Shown here: in pieces, positions 8,226 to 17,101 of the stretch | How positions within the stretch are numbered: the first letter of the stretch is position 1 | Layout: each line of letters begins with the position of its first letter | Assembly: GCA_030145015.1 (NCBI GenBank) | Contig: JAQYWI010000012.1 | Span: forward strand, 1-55,975 | DNA from: Desulfobacterales bacterium | Lineage (GTDB): Bacteria > Desulfobacterota > Desulfobacteria > Desulfobacterales > JAHEIW01 | Direction: 5' to 3' | DNA length: 55,975 nucleotides | Notes under the pieces: generated by a model | The model's input: the letters and a program-made list of their open reading frames with translations, nothing else | The model's database searches: none | What the model was told of the DNA's origin: nothing | Position numbers and translations under genes: made by a program

Positions 8226-9443
8226 GTGAACAGTGAGGCGAGAGAGCAAGGTTTACTGGATGGGATGCGGATTGTTGATTTGGCTGATGAAAAGACCAGC
8301 TTTTGCACCAAGCTACTGGCGGATTTGGGAGCTCGCGTTGTCAAGATCGAAAAACCCGGTGGGGATGAATCCCGCAGAATGGGGCCCTTTTGGGAACACG
8401 CATCGCATTCTGAAAAAAGCCTATCTTTTTTTTACAATAACACCAATAAACTCGGTATTACCCTGGATCTTGATCGAGACCGTGGACGGAAAATTTTTCT
8501 AGAATTAGTCAAACGATACGATATTATTGTTGAAACGTTTCCACCCGGATATCTGAGCGACCTTAAACTCGATTTTGATTTTCTAAAAACTGTGAACCGC
8601 GGACTGATTTTAGTCTCTGTAACTGGTTTTGGCCAGAAGGGTCCAAGAAAGGCCTATAAAAGCTGCGATTTGGTGGCTTCGGCTTATGGCGGGCAAATGT
8701 ACGTGACGGGTTCTCCGGCTTCACCACCGCTCAAGGCATACGCAGAGCAATCTTACTATCTGGCATCATTATTCGCTGCTATCGGTATCCTGCTTGCAAT
8801 CCGGAAAAGATCTCAAACGGGTATCGGTGAACATATCGACATTTCGTTACAAGAGGCCGTAACGGCAACGCTTGAACATGTAATGATTCGATTTTTTTCC
8901 GAGGCGATTATTGCTGGAAGACAGGGCAGCCTTCATTGGAACCATGCCTTTAAGATTTTTGCGTGTAAAGATGGTTTTATCCATTTAAGTCTTTTTCAAA
9001 ATTGGGAGACCCTCGTTGAATGGCTGGATAGTGAAGGAATGGCTCAAGATCTCAAAGATAAAAAGTGGCATGATGAAGAATACCGGCGGCAGCATATTGA
9101 GCATATCATTGAGGTCGTGGAACGCTGGACAAAAACGCATCGAGTAGAGGAACTCTTTGAGCTCGGACAACTCATGCACTTTCCATGGGCCCCGGTGTTG
9201 TCTCCTAAAGATATTTTAAACAGTGCGCAACTCAAAGCACGCAAATTTTTTGTCCCGGTCCATCACCGCGAAAATGATACCGACCTTAGCTATCCGCAAC
9301 TGCCATTCAGGTTTTCTTCCAGGTTCATTCCTCGTAAAAAGAGCGCTCCTTTGCCGGGCCAGGATAATGCAAAAATTTATAAAGATGAATTAGGATTTTC
9401 GAATCGTGAAATACAACAGCTTTTGGATTTAAATATAATTTAG
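8226..9443 (+). CDS. Family III CoA-transferase, non-catalytic-type subunit (BbsE-like)
   Basis: The 405-residue protein begins at GTG 8226 behind ggag. Family III features are the N-terminal LLADLGARVVKIEKP, the middle GFGQKGPRKAYKS and GEHIDISLQEAV. Counting back from the conserved AIRKR helix, the position of the catalytic Asp is Tyr (Y178); the nearest acid is E174. It is followed after only 10 bases by a CoA-transferase that has the Asp. In benzylsuccinate CoA-transferase (BbsEF) two related subunits pair and one site is degenerate, so I infer that this and the next gene form such a heteromeric enzyme. Confidence 0.88.
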   Translation: MNSEAREQGLLDGMRIVDLADEKTSFCTKLLADLGARVVKIEKPGGDESRRMGPFWEHASHSEKSLSFFYNNTNKLGITLDLDRDRGRKIFLELVKRYDIIVETFPPGYLSDLKLDFDFLKTVNRGLILVSVTGFGQKGPRKAYKSCDLVASAYGGQMYVTGSPASPPLKAYAEQSYYLASLFAAIGILLAIRKRSQTGIGEHIDISLQEAVTATLEHVMIRFFSEAIIAGRQGSLHWNHAFKIFACKDGFIHLSLFQNWETLVEWLDSEGMAQDLKDKKWHDEEYRRQHIEHIIEVVERWTKTHRVEELFELGQLMHFPWAPVLSPKDILNSAQLKARKFFVPVHHRENDTDLSYPQLPFRFSSRFIPRKKSAPLPGQDNAKIYKDELGFSNREIQQLLDLNII

Positions 9444-9453
9444 CCGGTTTCAA

Positions 9454-10641
9454 ATGGATCAAAGTATATTGGAAGAATTGAGGGTTCTTGATCTTACGAG
9501 AGTGGCAGCCGGACCTTATGCGACGAGGATCGTAGCCGACTTTGGAGCCGAGGTAATCAAGTTACAAACGGAAAAAATATCGACGGGTGCAGAGTCAAAT
9601 GAATCGGCATATTTTCGTGCCTGGAATCGTAATAAAAGAAGTATCACGCTTGATTTAAGCTATCCTGAAGCCCAAGATTTGTTTCTTGAACTAACACGAA
9701 TAAGTGATGTGGTGATTGAAAATTTTTCTCCGCGTGTCATGCAAAATTGGGGGCTGAATTACAATAATCTTAAAAAAGTTAGACCCGATCTGATCATGAT
9801 CAGTATGTCGGCAATGGGCCAGACAGGTCCGTGGAAAAATTTTGTAGCCTTTGGCCCGACATTACAGTCGCTGGGTGGTCTCACCTATCTGACATCATTT
9901 TCCAAAGACACACCGCTGGGTTTGGGATACGCATATGCGGATATGATTGCCGGCTTATATGGGGTGGTCGCCATCCTTGCAGCCCTGGAATACCGCCAAC
10001 AAACCGGGTGCGGTCAGTATATCGATCTTTCTGAGTATGAAGCCGTATGTACCACAATTGGCCCTGCCCTTTTAGATGCATTCATCAACCCCAATAATAT
10101 CCTGCCTGAAGGCAACTCTGCCACACATATACCCGCCGCCCCATACGGTTGCTACAAATGTAGCGGTGATGAAAGATGGTGCGCAGTCGCTGTTTTTAGC
10201 GAAGATGAATGGCAAAGCCTGTGTAATCTGCTCGGAAACCCGTCGCGCGCGGGAGAAGAAAGATTTTCTTCTTTATCAAATCGTAAAAAAAATAAGGTAG
10301 AACTGGATAAATGGCTTGCAGATTGGATGGCAAACCGCAGTGTCGAAGAGGCTGTTAAACTTCTTCAATGCGCAGGAATTCCCGCAGGGATTATCCAGAA
10401 TGCCGAGGACTTGGCCGGAGACCCGCATCTGCATGCACGAAATTTTTTTAGGGAATTGAAAGCACCTGACGGCGATGGCTTCCGAGCCGATACCTCGCCA
10501 ATTAAGTTTGCCGGTGCTAAAAACGGGCCCTGGAAGACGGCGCCATCATTGGGCAGGGACAACAATTATGTCTATGGCAAATTGCTCGGTCTAACACAGG
10601 CACAAATAAACCGTTATATTGAAAGGGGCATTATCGGGTAA
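9454..10641 (+). CDS. Family III CoA-transferase, catalytic-type subunit (BbsF-like)
   Basis: The 395-residue protein has the full family III signature: RVAAGPYATRIVADFGAEVIK, MGQTGPWKNF, and YADMIAGLYG carrying the expected catalytic Asp (D163), then TGCGQYIDLSEYEAV. It should form the aspartyl-CoA intermediate and transfer CoA between carboxylates. It sits 10 bases after a paralogue lacking that Asp, which suggests a two-subunit transferase. It could activate the imported acid at the expense of, for example, succinyl-CoA or acetyl-CoA; the donor is not readable. The exporter and transporter genes follow on the same strand. Confidence 0.92.
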   Translation: MDQSILEELRVLDLTRVAAGPYATRIVADFGAEVIKLQTEKISTGAESNESAYFRAWNRNKRSITLDLSYPEAQDLFLELTRISDVVIENFSPRVMQNWGLNYNNLKKVRPDLIMISMSAMGQTGPWKNFVAFGPTLQSLGGLTYLTSFSKDTPLGLGYAYADMIAGLYGVVAILAALEYRQQTGCGQYIDLSEYEAVCTTIGPALLDAFINPNNILPEGNSATHIPAAPYGCYKCSGDERWCAVAVFSEDEWQSLCNLLGNPSRAGEERFSSLSNRKKNKVELDKWLADWMANRSVEEAVKLLQCAGIPAGIIQNAEDLAGDPHLHARNFFRELKAPDGDGFRADTSPIKFAGAKNGPWKTAPSLGRDNNYVYGKLLGLTQAQINRYIERGIIG

Positions 10642-10684
10642 TCCCCCCTTCGCACACTAATTTCCTTCACTGCCAGATACACCC

Positions 10685-11596
10685 ATGAAGCAAAATCCTG
10701 TAAATCAAATTGAATTGGCGCCCGCAGACGCAAGATCATGGATTGGTTTCGGGTTGCTTTTGCTGTCTGCACTTGGTTTTACAATCGCCATGTTATTCGC
10801 AAATATGGCCTATAGGGATGGTATTGATGTGCATACCACCAACGCAGCGCGTTATACAGCAACGATCGTGCTTTTGTTTCTTTTTCAAAAGATTCGCGGT
10901 AAAAAATTAAGATTATCGCCCCGGGAGCGCTATACCAGCCTTGCGTTAGGCATTTCGGTTTTCATGATGGGATTTGGTTATTTAGGGGCCACTCAATATA
11001 TTCCGATCAGCTTGGCTGTTTTACTTTTTTACACGTTTCCGGTTTTTGTTGCCTTGATTGCCAGATTTACCGAAAAAGAATCCATCACTGCCATTCGTCT
11101 GGTTGCGATCATTTTTGCCTTTATCGGGATAGGGCTGGCTCTGGAAGTTCATTCTTTAACGAACCTTAACTGGCAGGGAGTTGCCTTGGGTTTCCTATCA
11201 TCCTTGGGATGCACTACATTTGTTATTGTCAGCAGCCTCTCGATGCGAAGCGCTGATCCCCAGGCGGTGAACTTCCACTGTCTTGCTGCGGGCGCGGTGT
11301 TTTTTGCTGCGTTTCTATTTTTCACCGGCGGTCCCGCGGGTATGATATCCTATTCGGCGTTGTTGATGCTATGTGTTTCAAGTTTAGCGCTTGCCACCGG
11401 TTATATAACATTGTTTACCGGTCTTGAAATCATCGGACCGGTCAAAACTTCCATGCTCATGAACGTTGAACCGATTTTAACCATTACGCTGGCATCTATA
11501 TTGCTGGGAGAACAACTTGCCTTTATTCAATTGATCGGTGCTGCATTCGTTATTCTGGGAATAATCCTGATTACGGGCGGCTCTAAAAAAAGATAA
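10685..11596 (+). CDS. EamA/DMT-superfamily transporter
   Basis: The 303-residue protein is strongly hydrophobic with about ten predicted membrane helices arranged as two EamA repeats (roughly residues 18-145 and 165-298). The C-terminal repeat carries the usual MLMNVEPILTITLASILLGEQL segment. DMT carriers move amino acids, small organic acids or other metabolites, often outward. Its place between CoA-transferases and an MFS carrier suggests traffic of the cluster's substrate or a by-product. The substrate is unknown. Confidence 0.9.
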   Translation: MKQNPVNQIELAPADARSWIGFGLLLLSALGFTIAMLFANMAYRDGIDVHTTNAARYTATIVLLFLFQKIRGKKLRLSPRERYTSLALGISVFMMGFGYLGATQYIPISLAVLLFYTFPVFVALIARFTEKESITAIRLVAIIFAFIGIGLALEVHSLTNLNWQGVALGFLSSLGCTTFVIVSSLSMRSADPQAVNFHCLAAGAVFFAAFLFFTGGPAGMISYSALLMLCVSSLALATGYITLFTGLEIIGPVKTSMLMNVEPILTITLASILLGEQLAFIQLIGAAFVILGIILITGGSKKR

Positions 11597-11634
11597 TCAA
11601 ACAAAAGCACGGAAAATGATCATCAGGGAATTGT

Positions 11635-12939
11635 ATGGCAATAACTAAATCGGTACAGCAGCTTATGCATAAGTCGCGGGCTATTTTTTATGGCTGGATT
11701 GTGGTCGCCTGTGTATTCGTTCTTTTATTTATTGCATTCGGCAGTGTCTACTCGTTTACAACGTTTTTCAAGTCGCTTCAGGTTGAATTCCAAACAACTC
11801 GCAGCTCTACGTCGCTTATTTTTGCAATTGCCGGATTTATCTATTTTTGCCTTGGCGCTGTCAGCGGGCAAATAGCTGACCGTATCGGCTCTAAATGGGT
11901 CATAACATTTGGTGTCCTTGTTATCGGAATGGGTCTGTTGGTAGCGAGTCGCGCAGCGACGGTGTGGCAAATATATGCAATTTACGGCTTTGGCACCGGG
12001 GTGGGTGTCGGCTTTGTCTATGTTCCTGCGGTAGGTGTGGTACAGCGCTGGTTTGTCCGAAAGCGGGGTCTTGCATCCGGAATAGCCGTAACGGGGATCG
12101 GCCTCGGCACCTTATGCATGCCGGCGGCTTCAGCAGTGCTCATCCACTGGAGCGATTGGCGCACTGCTTATCTGGTGATGAGTTTGTTCGTTTTTGCCTT
12201 TGGCATAATCGCGGCACTTTTAATCGTCGAGTCACCGGAAAAACTCAGTTTGCACCCGGATGGGGACTCAATCAAAGCAGATCCTATCATCACCATAAAA
12301 GAACCTACCACAGGTGCATCCACACGCAGTCAAGGGATAAGCGTCAGGGATGCACTGCAAACAAAGCCTTTCTGGCTTCTTTATTTATGCACCTTTTGCG
12401 CCTCGCTTGGACTGTTTATTCCATTTGTTCATCTGGTACCGTATTCAAATGATCTCGGGATGCCGACGGCAACCGGAGTCATGCTGTTCAGCTTGATAGG
12501 CGTTGGAAGTACGGTGGGACGTTTTCTGGTTGGCGGCATCGCCGACAGGATCGGCCGACGTCAATCGCTAGCCGGCATGTACGCTGGGTCCGCGGCGATG
12601 TTTTTATGGTGGTTGTTTGCCGACAGTGTTTGGGAGCTTGCGGTATTCACATTACTGTTCGGGACCTGCTATGGCGGATTTGTTGCGCTCATGCCTGCAT
12701 TAACGGCAGATTATTTCAGTGGCCCGAATATGAGCGGCATTATTGGGGCGCTTTACACAAGCGTTGCCGTGGGGAATCTTTGCGGCCCGACACTGGCCGG
12801 ATACATGTTTGATCTTAAGCAAAGTTACACGATTCCCATAATTGCAAGCACTTTTTTCGCGCTTTGCTCAGCGGGTATCGCGCTTCTGCTTAAAGACCCC
12901 GTAAAATGGAAAGCGTCCTTTTTACTTTCTCCCAAATAA
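11635..12939 (+). CDS. MFS transporter, OFA/monocarboxylate type
   Basis: The 434-residue protein has twelve predicted membrane helices in two halves of six, with a hydrophilic loop near residues 200-235. The start FYGWIVVACVFVLLFIAFG and the motif GQIADRIGSKW between helices 2 and 3 fit the oxalate/formate antiporter and monocarboxylate branch of the major facilitator superfamily; the second half has GGIADRIGRRQ. It probably imports the carboxylate handled by the catabolic island. It ends 5 bases before the amidohydrolase start. Confidence 0.92.
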   Translation: MAITKSVQQLMHKSRAIFYGWIVVACVFVLLFIAFGSVYSFTTFFKSLQVEFQTTRSSTSLIFAIAGFIYFCLGAVSGQIADRIGSKWVITFGVLVIGMGLLVASRAATVWQIYAIYGFGTGVGVGFVYVPAVGVVQRWFVRKRGLASGIAVTGIGLGTLCMPAASAVLIHWSDWRTAYLVMSLFVFAFGIIAALLIVESPEKLSLHPDGDSIKADPIITIKEPTTGASTRSQGISVRDALQTKPFWLLYLCTFCASLGLFIPFVHLVPYSNDLGMPTATGVMLFSLIGVGSTVGRFLVGGIADRIGRRQSLAGMYAGSAAMFLWWLFADSVWELAVFTLLFGTCYGGFVALMPALTADYFSGPNMSGIIGALYTSVAVGNLCGPTLAGYMFDLKQSYTIPIIASTFFALCSAGIALLLKDPVKWKASFLLSPK

Positions 12940-12944
12940 CAACT

Positions 12945-14489
12945 ATGGTAGATCTTATTCTCTATAATGCAAACATAATTACGCTAGATCCAGATATTGA
13001 AAACGCGCAATTGGTTGCTATTGGCAATGGCAGAATCCAGGTTGTTGCAAATGATGCGGCACTAAAAGATCTAAAACACAGCGACACGCAGGTGATCGAT
13101 TGTTGTGGCAAGACCGTGTTGCCGGGATTTTGTGATACGCATTTCCATCTTCAGTCTACGGCTGCAAAATCGGTGACCCTGGATGTGTCGCCTGCGGCCA
13201 ATGTGTATTCCATTTCGGATTTACAAGACCGAATTCGTAGAAATTCAAAAAAGCGTGCATCCGGAGCCTGGATAAGAGCATCAGGCTATCATGAGTTTAA
13301 CCTGGCTGAAGGTCGGCACCCCACACGCTGGGACCTTGACAAAGCTGCCCCAAAGCACCCGGTAAAACTGACACACCAATCAAGACATGCGCATGTCCTG
13401 AATAGTCCGGCATTGGATCGCGTCGGTATTTCCATAAGCACCCCGGACCCGCCTGGAGGACTGATTGATCGAAGTGTCCCCACAGGAGAACCCACCGGGA
13501 TACTATTCGAAATGAATGAATTTTTGTCTGAGCGTACTGCACCTCTGGAACAAAGAGAATTCAACCGCGGGGTCGAGTTGGTAAATCAAGAACTGCTGTC
13601 ATTGGGAATAACCTCCATTCAAGATACTTCATCTCATAATGGTATTAAACAATGGATGTCACTATGCTCATGGAAAGAACAAGGTAAATTTTCCCCCAGG
13701 GTAAATATGATGCTGGGTTTGAATGGATTTAATAACCGTGAACAAAGTGATTTTTCCTGCTTTGGCAACAAAGATGAGCTTCGCTTTAGCGGAGTCAAAA
13801 TAATTTTAGATGAAACCACGGGCCAACTTTATCCACCTCAAATGGAATTGAACCGGCTGGTTTTCGAAATTCATCAAGCCGGGCTGCAAGTTGCCATCCA
13901 TGCCATTGAGGAAGCGGCGGTTGAATCTGCCTGTATTGCCATTGAACATGCATTGAAGAAGGTGCCAAAGCCGGATCATCGGCACCGAGTCGAGCACTGT
14001 TCAGTGTGTTCGCCTTCCTTGGCAGAGCGATTGGCCTCCTCAGAGATTATAGTCGTCACGCAACCGGCATTTATTTATCATAACGGTGACCGCTACCTTG
14101 AAACCGTTTCAAATGGTGAAATACAGCATTTATATCCTATCGGTACACTTATTAAAAATGGAGTAACTGTCGCTGGAAGTTCAGACAGTCCAATCGTGCC
14201 GCCCAATCCTTTGATCGCAATGTACGCCGCGGTTACCCGCAAGACAAAAACGGGTGCCACGGTTTCAACAAAAGAGCGAATAGACCCGATGGCTGCATTG
14301 AGAATGTATACAACCGATGCGGCCAAGGCCACCTTTGATGAAGCCAAAAGAGGTTCAATCACAGCGGGCAAACTGGCAGATTTAGTGGTATTAAGTGGCG
14401 ATCCTACGAAACTCTTCCCGGAGAAATTAAAGGATCTTGCGGTGGAGATGACGATTTTGAATGGCAATATTGTATGGAATTCGAATTAA
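12945..14489 (+). CDS. YtcJ-type amidohydrolase
   Basis: From the ATG at 12945 the protein has 514 residues, the family's usual size. It starts with the small beta-domain (MVDLILYNANIITLD), then the metal motif HFHL after LPGFCDT. HAIEEAA and HRVEHC supply further metal ligands, and GSSDSPIVPPNPL near the C-terminus supplies the conserved Asp. These enzymes hydrolyse amide or similar C-N bonds of small or N-heterocyclic compounds. An upstream ATG at 12906 would overlap the MFS gene. Neither start has a good ribosome site, so coupling to the preceding stop is likely. It may open or deacylate the substrate of the island. Confidence 0.9.
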   Translation: MVDLILYNANIITLDPDIENAQLVAIGNGRIQVVANDAALKDLKHSDTQVIDCCGKTVLPGFCDTHFHLQSTAAKSVTLDVSPAANVYSISDLQDRIRRNSKKRASGAWIRASGYHEFNLAEGRHPTRWDLDKAAPKHPVKLTHQSRHAHVLNSPALDRVGISISTPDPPGGLIDRSVPTGEPTGILFEMNEFLSERTAPLEQREFNRGVELVNQELLSLGITSIQDTSSHNGIKQWMSLCSWKEQGKFSPRVNMMLGLNGFNNREQSDFSCFGNKDELRFSGVKIILDETTGQLYPPQMELNRLVFEIHQAGLQVAIHAIEEAAVESACIAIEHALKKVPKPDHRHRVEHCSVCSPSLAERLASSEIIVVTQPAFIYHNGDRYLETVSNGEIQHLYPIGTLIKNGVTVAGSSDSPIVPPNPLIAMYAAVTRKTKTGATVSTKERIDPMAALRMYTTDAAKATFDEAKRGSITAGKLADLVVLSGDPTKLFPEKLKDLAVEMTILNGNIVWNSN

Positions 14490-14491
14490 AT

Positions 14492-15460
14492 TCATTTCAA
14501 AGATTGTGGCAATTGCTTTACGATCTTCTCATATCCTTTAACCAAGCGGTGAACTACCTCTTGCACCGTAAGCACCTCTTTAATTAACCCGGCTGATGCC
14601 CCACAATAGGCTTCCCCTTTGTCCAAGTGGCCTTGTATTTGCGAAATCCTATTGCGACGATAACCGATAAAATCCATAAGGTCTTGAACCGAGGCTCCCG
14701 AGTCCTCCAGTTTGGACAAACGATTGGTGAACTGTGTCTTCAGGCTTCGGGCTGGAACAATTTTGCGACAGGTAATCACGGTATCGACATCCTGGGCATC
14801 AATAATTGCCTGCTTATAATTTGAATGCGCAATATTCTCTTCCACAGCCACAAATCGTGTTCCTAATTGCACTCCCTCGGCACCAAGCGCAAAAGCAGCA
14901 GCTACACCCCTGGCGTCACTGATTCCTCCGGCCGCGATTACAGGGATCGAGATAGCGTCGGCAACCTGTGGTAACAATGAAAATAATGGAAGTTCATCTA
15001 TGCCATGATGCGCGGCAGCTTCAATCCCCGCTGCAATAACACCATCTACGGCACACGACTCTGCTTTTTTCGCTTGTTTGACCGAGCTTACCACATGAAT
15101 AACCTTAATTCCTTTTTTTCTTAACACTTCCGTAAAGTTGGCAGGACTCCCCGCAGCTGTAATAATAATTTTTACTTCACTCTTGAGTAGTATGTCTATA
15201 AGGATTCCCGAATATTCCAAATACAAAGGAATATTGACCCCATAAGGTTTATTCGTCAAATGGTTAATTTTGGCTAATTGATCCTCTAAATTTTTGGAAG
15301 GGTCTCCCTCCATTTCCATTCCTGCAAGAGGGCTTATAACTCCTAAAGCACCCGCATTTGAAACTGCGGCAGCAAGTTCGGCTGTAGCGAGCCAAAGCAT
15401 TCCGCCCTGAATGATTGGATACTTAATTTCCAGAAGTTCACAGATTAGTGTTTTTTCCAT
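14492..15460 (-). CDS. Nitronate monooxygenase / FabK-like FMN enzyme
   Basis: The 322-residue protein is an FMN-dependent TIM-barrel enzyme of the 2-nitropropane dioxygenase / enoyl-ACP reductase II family. Family motifs are YPIIQGGMLWLATAELAAAVSNAGALGVI at the N-terminus and VIAAGGISDARGVAAAFALGAEGVQLGTRF in the phosphate-binding part. I chose the ATG at 15460, where family similarity begins; an upstream ATG at 15520 adds 20 unlike residues, and neither has a clear ribosome site. It converges on the amidohydrolase with two bases between stops. Members often occur in acyl-CoA or aromatic catabolic clusters, with poorly known substrates. Confidence 0.88.
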   Translation of the reverse strand: MEKTLICELLEIKYPIIQGGMLWLATAELAAAVSNAGALGVISPLAGMEMEGDPSKNLEDQLAKINHLTNKPYGVNIPLYLEYSGILIDILLKSEVKIIITAAGSPANFTEVLRKKGIKVIHVVSSVKQAKKAESCAVDGVIAAGIEAAAHHGIDELPLFSLLPQVADAISIPVIAAGGISDARGVAAAFALGAEGVQLGTRFVAVEENIAHSNYKQAIIDAQDVDTVITCRKIVPARSLKTQFTNRLSKLEDSGASVQDLMDFIGYRRNRISQIQGHLDKGEAYCGASAGLIKEVLTVQEVVHRLVKGYEKIVKQLPQSLK

Positions 15461-15686
15461 AATATTAAAAATATTAATGAATATTTCATAATGGTTGTCT
15501 TCAGATGGTTGTGGAACCATCCGATACGCAATTAATCGAGAATTTCACCTCACCTATACTTTGTCCCAATTATTGATGCAATCCTCAAATCGCAATTTTG
15601 TCTTCTCAGCAGCAGCATGGTCTTTTTATTGATCTATTCACAATTCATGCTTTGACACTTTTTAGTCCAAAGTTGACCACTTAAGC

Positions 15687-15731
15687 GTATAAATATTATA
15701 CAATTTGCTAAGAACCGTATAGTATTTATAC
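15687..15731 (+). promoter_or_regulatory. Paired palindromes, candidate upstream activator sites of the TRAP operon
   Basis: Two perfect palindromes GTATA-N5-TATAC lie at 15687-15701 and 15717-15731. Both are followed by the same aat, and their centres are exactly 30 bases apart, about three helical turns. They lie about 75 to 115 bases upstream of a sigma-54-type promoter at 15804-15820. This is the layout of enhancer sites for a bacterial enhancer-binding protein. No such regulator gene is in the window. The activator assignment is inference; the repeats themselves are directly visible. Confidence 0.65.
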
Positions 15732-15803
15732 AATATTTCAAAAATTGATTGACTAAAAAAAGCTAAAGTGATTGTAATTATTCTAATTTAATAGAAAGTA
15801 ATG

Positions 15804-15820
15804 TTGGCTTGGGGATTGCA
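15804..15820 (+). promoter_or_regulatory. Sigma-54 (-24/-12) promoter of the TRAP operon
   Basis: The sequence TTGGCTTGGGGATTGCA matches the consensus YTGGCACGRNNNTTGCW except at two positions of the -24 block. The invariant GG (15806-15807) and GC (15818-15819) have the required ten bases between them. Transcription would start near 15831, giving a leader of about 75 bases to the dctP ATG at 15906. The rest of the 445-base gap from 15461 is AT-rich, with no gene seen. Confidence 0.72.
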
Positions 15821-15905
15821 TAAATAATTTATTGCTTAAAACTTAAAGGGGCGTTTCTGGAACTTAAATTTAAAAACAGCAATTCTTTGAAAAGGAGGAA
15901 GCAAA

Positions 15906-16907
15906 ATGAAACAGGCTAAAGCAATTTTGCTAATATTCATGGTAGCATTCATTTCTTTTCTGGTTGTAGGGATTTGTCCGGAGGCAAGATCAGATACAAT
16001 AAAGTTTCGGCTCGCCCACGGACGACCGAAAACCCATATAACCGGTAGAACTGTAGAAAAATTCAAGGAATTTGTAGAAAAGGCGAGTAACGGTCGACTG
16101 CAAATCGATGTCTATCCTGATGCCCAACTTTACAATGACCGAACCGCACCTGGAGCAATAGCAGGTAACTATATTGAGTTGGCTTGCACCAGCAATGTTG
16201 TACTCACAGGTTGGGTGCCCGGTTGGGATATTCTTTCAATGCCATTCATGTTTAAGTCCGATGAGCAGTTTTATGAGTTCACAAGTACGGATGCATGGAA
16301 AAAACTCTTGCGTGATACTGAAGCCAAAGGAGTGAAAGTCATTAGCTTCTGGCCGGGAGGATCGGTCTTTCATTGGAACCGAGTTAGGCCGATCAAGTCG
16401 ATTAATGACTTTTCTGGCATAAAGACAAGGGTACTAGAAAGTAAAATCCATAAGGATATCATTAATACCCTTGGGGCCAATGCGATGCCCGTCTCTTTCC
16501 CTGAAGTTTATACCGCACTACAACAGGGAATGGTTGACGGCGTCTTCACGACAGTGGATGCGATGTATACGGCCAAATGGTATGAGTATGTTGATTATGG
16601 GCTAACAAACCCGGTTATCATGGTTGGAACTGGTATTATGGTCAGCCAGAATGCATGGAAGAGTTTACCCCCTGATTTACAAAAGCTATTAATGGAGCAA
16701 GGGAGGAAAGCATCGGATTGGGAGAATATCGAACTCGCTCAGGATAAGGCAAAAAAGTTTGAGGCAGTTAAAAAGGGAGGGGTCGCCCTAAATGAGCTTT
16801 CGCCTGAAGGGTTGGAAAAGGTTAAGAGCGCTATCGAACCGGTCGTTAACAGATATAAAGACAAAGTGGGCAAAGATCTCATCTCCGAAGCTCAAAAAAT
16901 GAACTAA
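15906..16907 (+). CDS. dctP: TRAP transporter solute-binding protein (DctP family)
   Basis: The 333-residue protein is the periplasmic ligand receptor of a TRAP transporter. It begins with a Sec signal peptide (MKQAKA then a hydrophobic stretch to about residue 28), followed by IKFRLAHGRPKTH, the first beta strand of the family. The part around residues 165-215 (GIKTRVLESKIH, ANAMPVSFPEVYTALQQGMVDG) contains the Arg and the PxxEVYTALQ loop that bind the ligand carboxylate. A strong ribosome site (aaaggagga) precedes the ATG. The ligand is probably a carboxylic acid but cannot be named. The sigma-54 type promoter upstream suggests inducible expression. Confidence 0.95.
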   Translation: MKQAKAILLIFMVAFISFLVVGICPEARSDTIKFRLAHGRPKTHITGRTVEKFKEFVEKASNGRLQIDVYPDAQLYNDRTAPGAIAGNYIELACTSNVVLTGWVPGWDILSMPFMFKSDEQFYEFTSTDAWKKLLRDTEAKGVKVISFWPGGSVFHWNRVRPIKSINDFSGIKTRVLESKIHKDIINTLGANAMPVSFPEVYTALQQGMVDGVFTTVDAMYTAKWYEYVDYGLTNPVIMVGTGIMVSQNAWKSLPPDLQKLLMEQGRKASDWENIELAQDKAKKFEAVKKGGVALNELSPEGLEKVKSAIEPVVNRYKDKVGKDLISEAQKMN

Positions 16908-17101
16908 AAACCTGTTTGGACAGTATGGATTGAGAGGGTAGGGGCTGTTAGCACATTATTTTTTCCACCCAAAAGCAGAAAATTTGGAATTCATAATGCT
17001 GATCAAAAAGCCTCTGTCCTGAAACATAAATTCCCGTTCTAGCATGCGTGAAAGATTACGGGTTGTAGTTAACCGAAATTGATATCGGTTTGGAGTGACA
17101 T

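Noticed and set aside
15540..15686. Other AT-rich repeats before the TRAP operon
   Set aside because: Only the two GTATA-N5-TATAC sites have matched arms and even spacing; other similarities are expected in AT-rich DNA.
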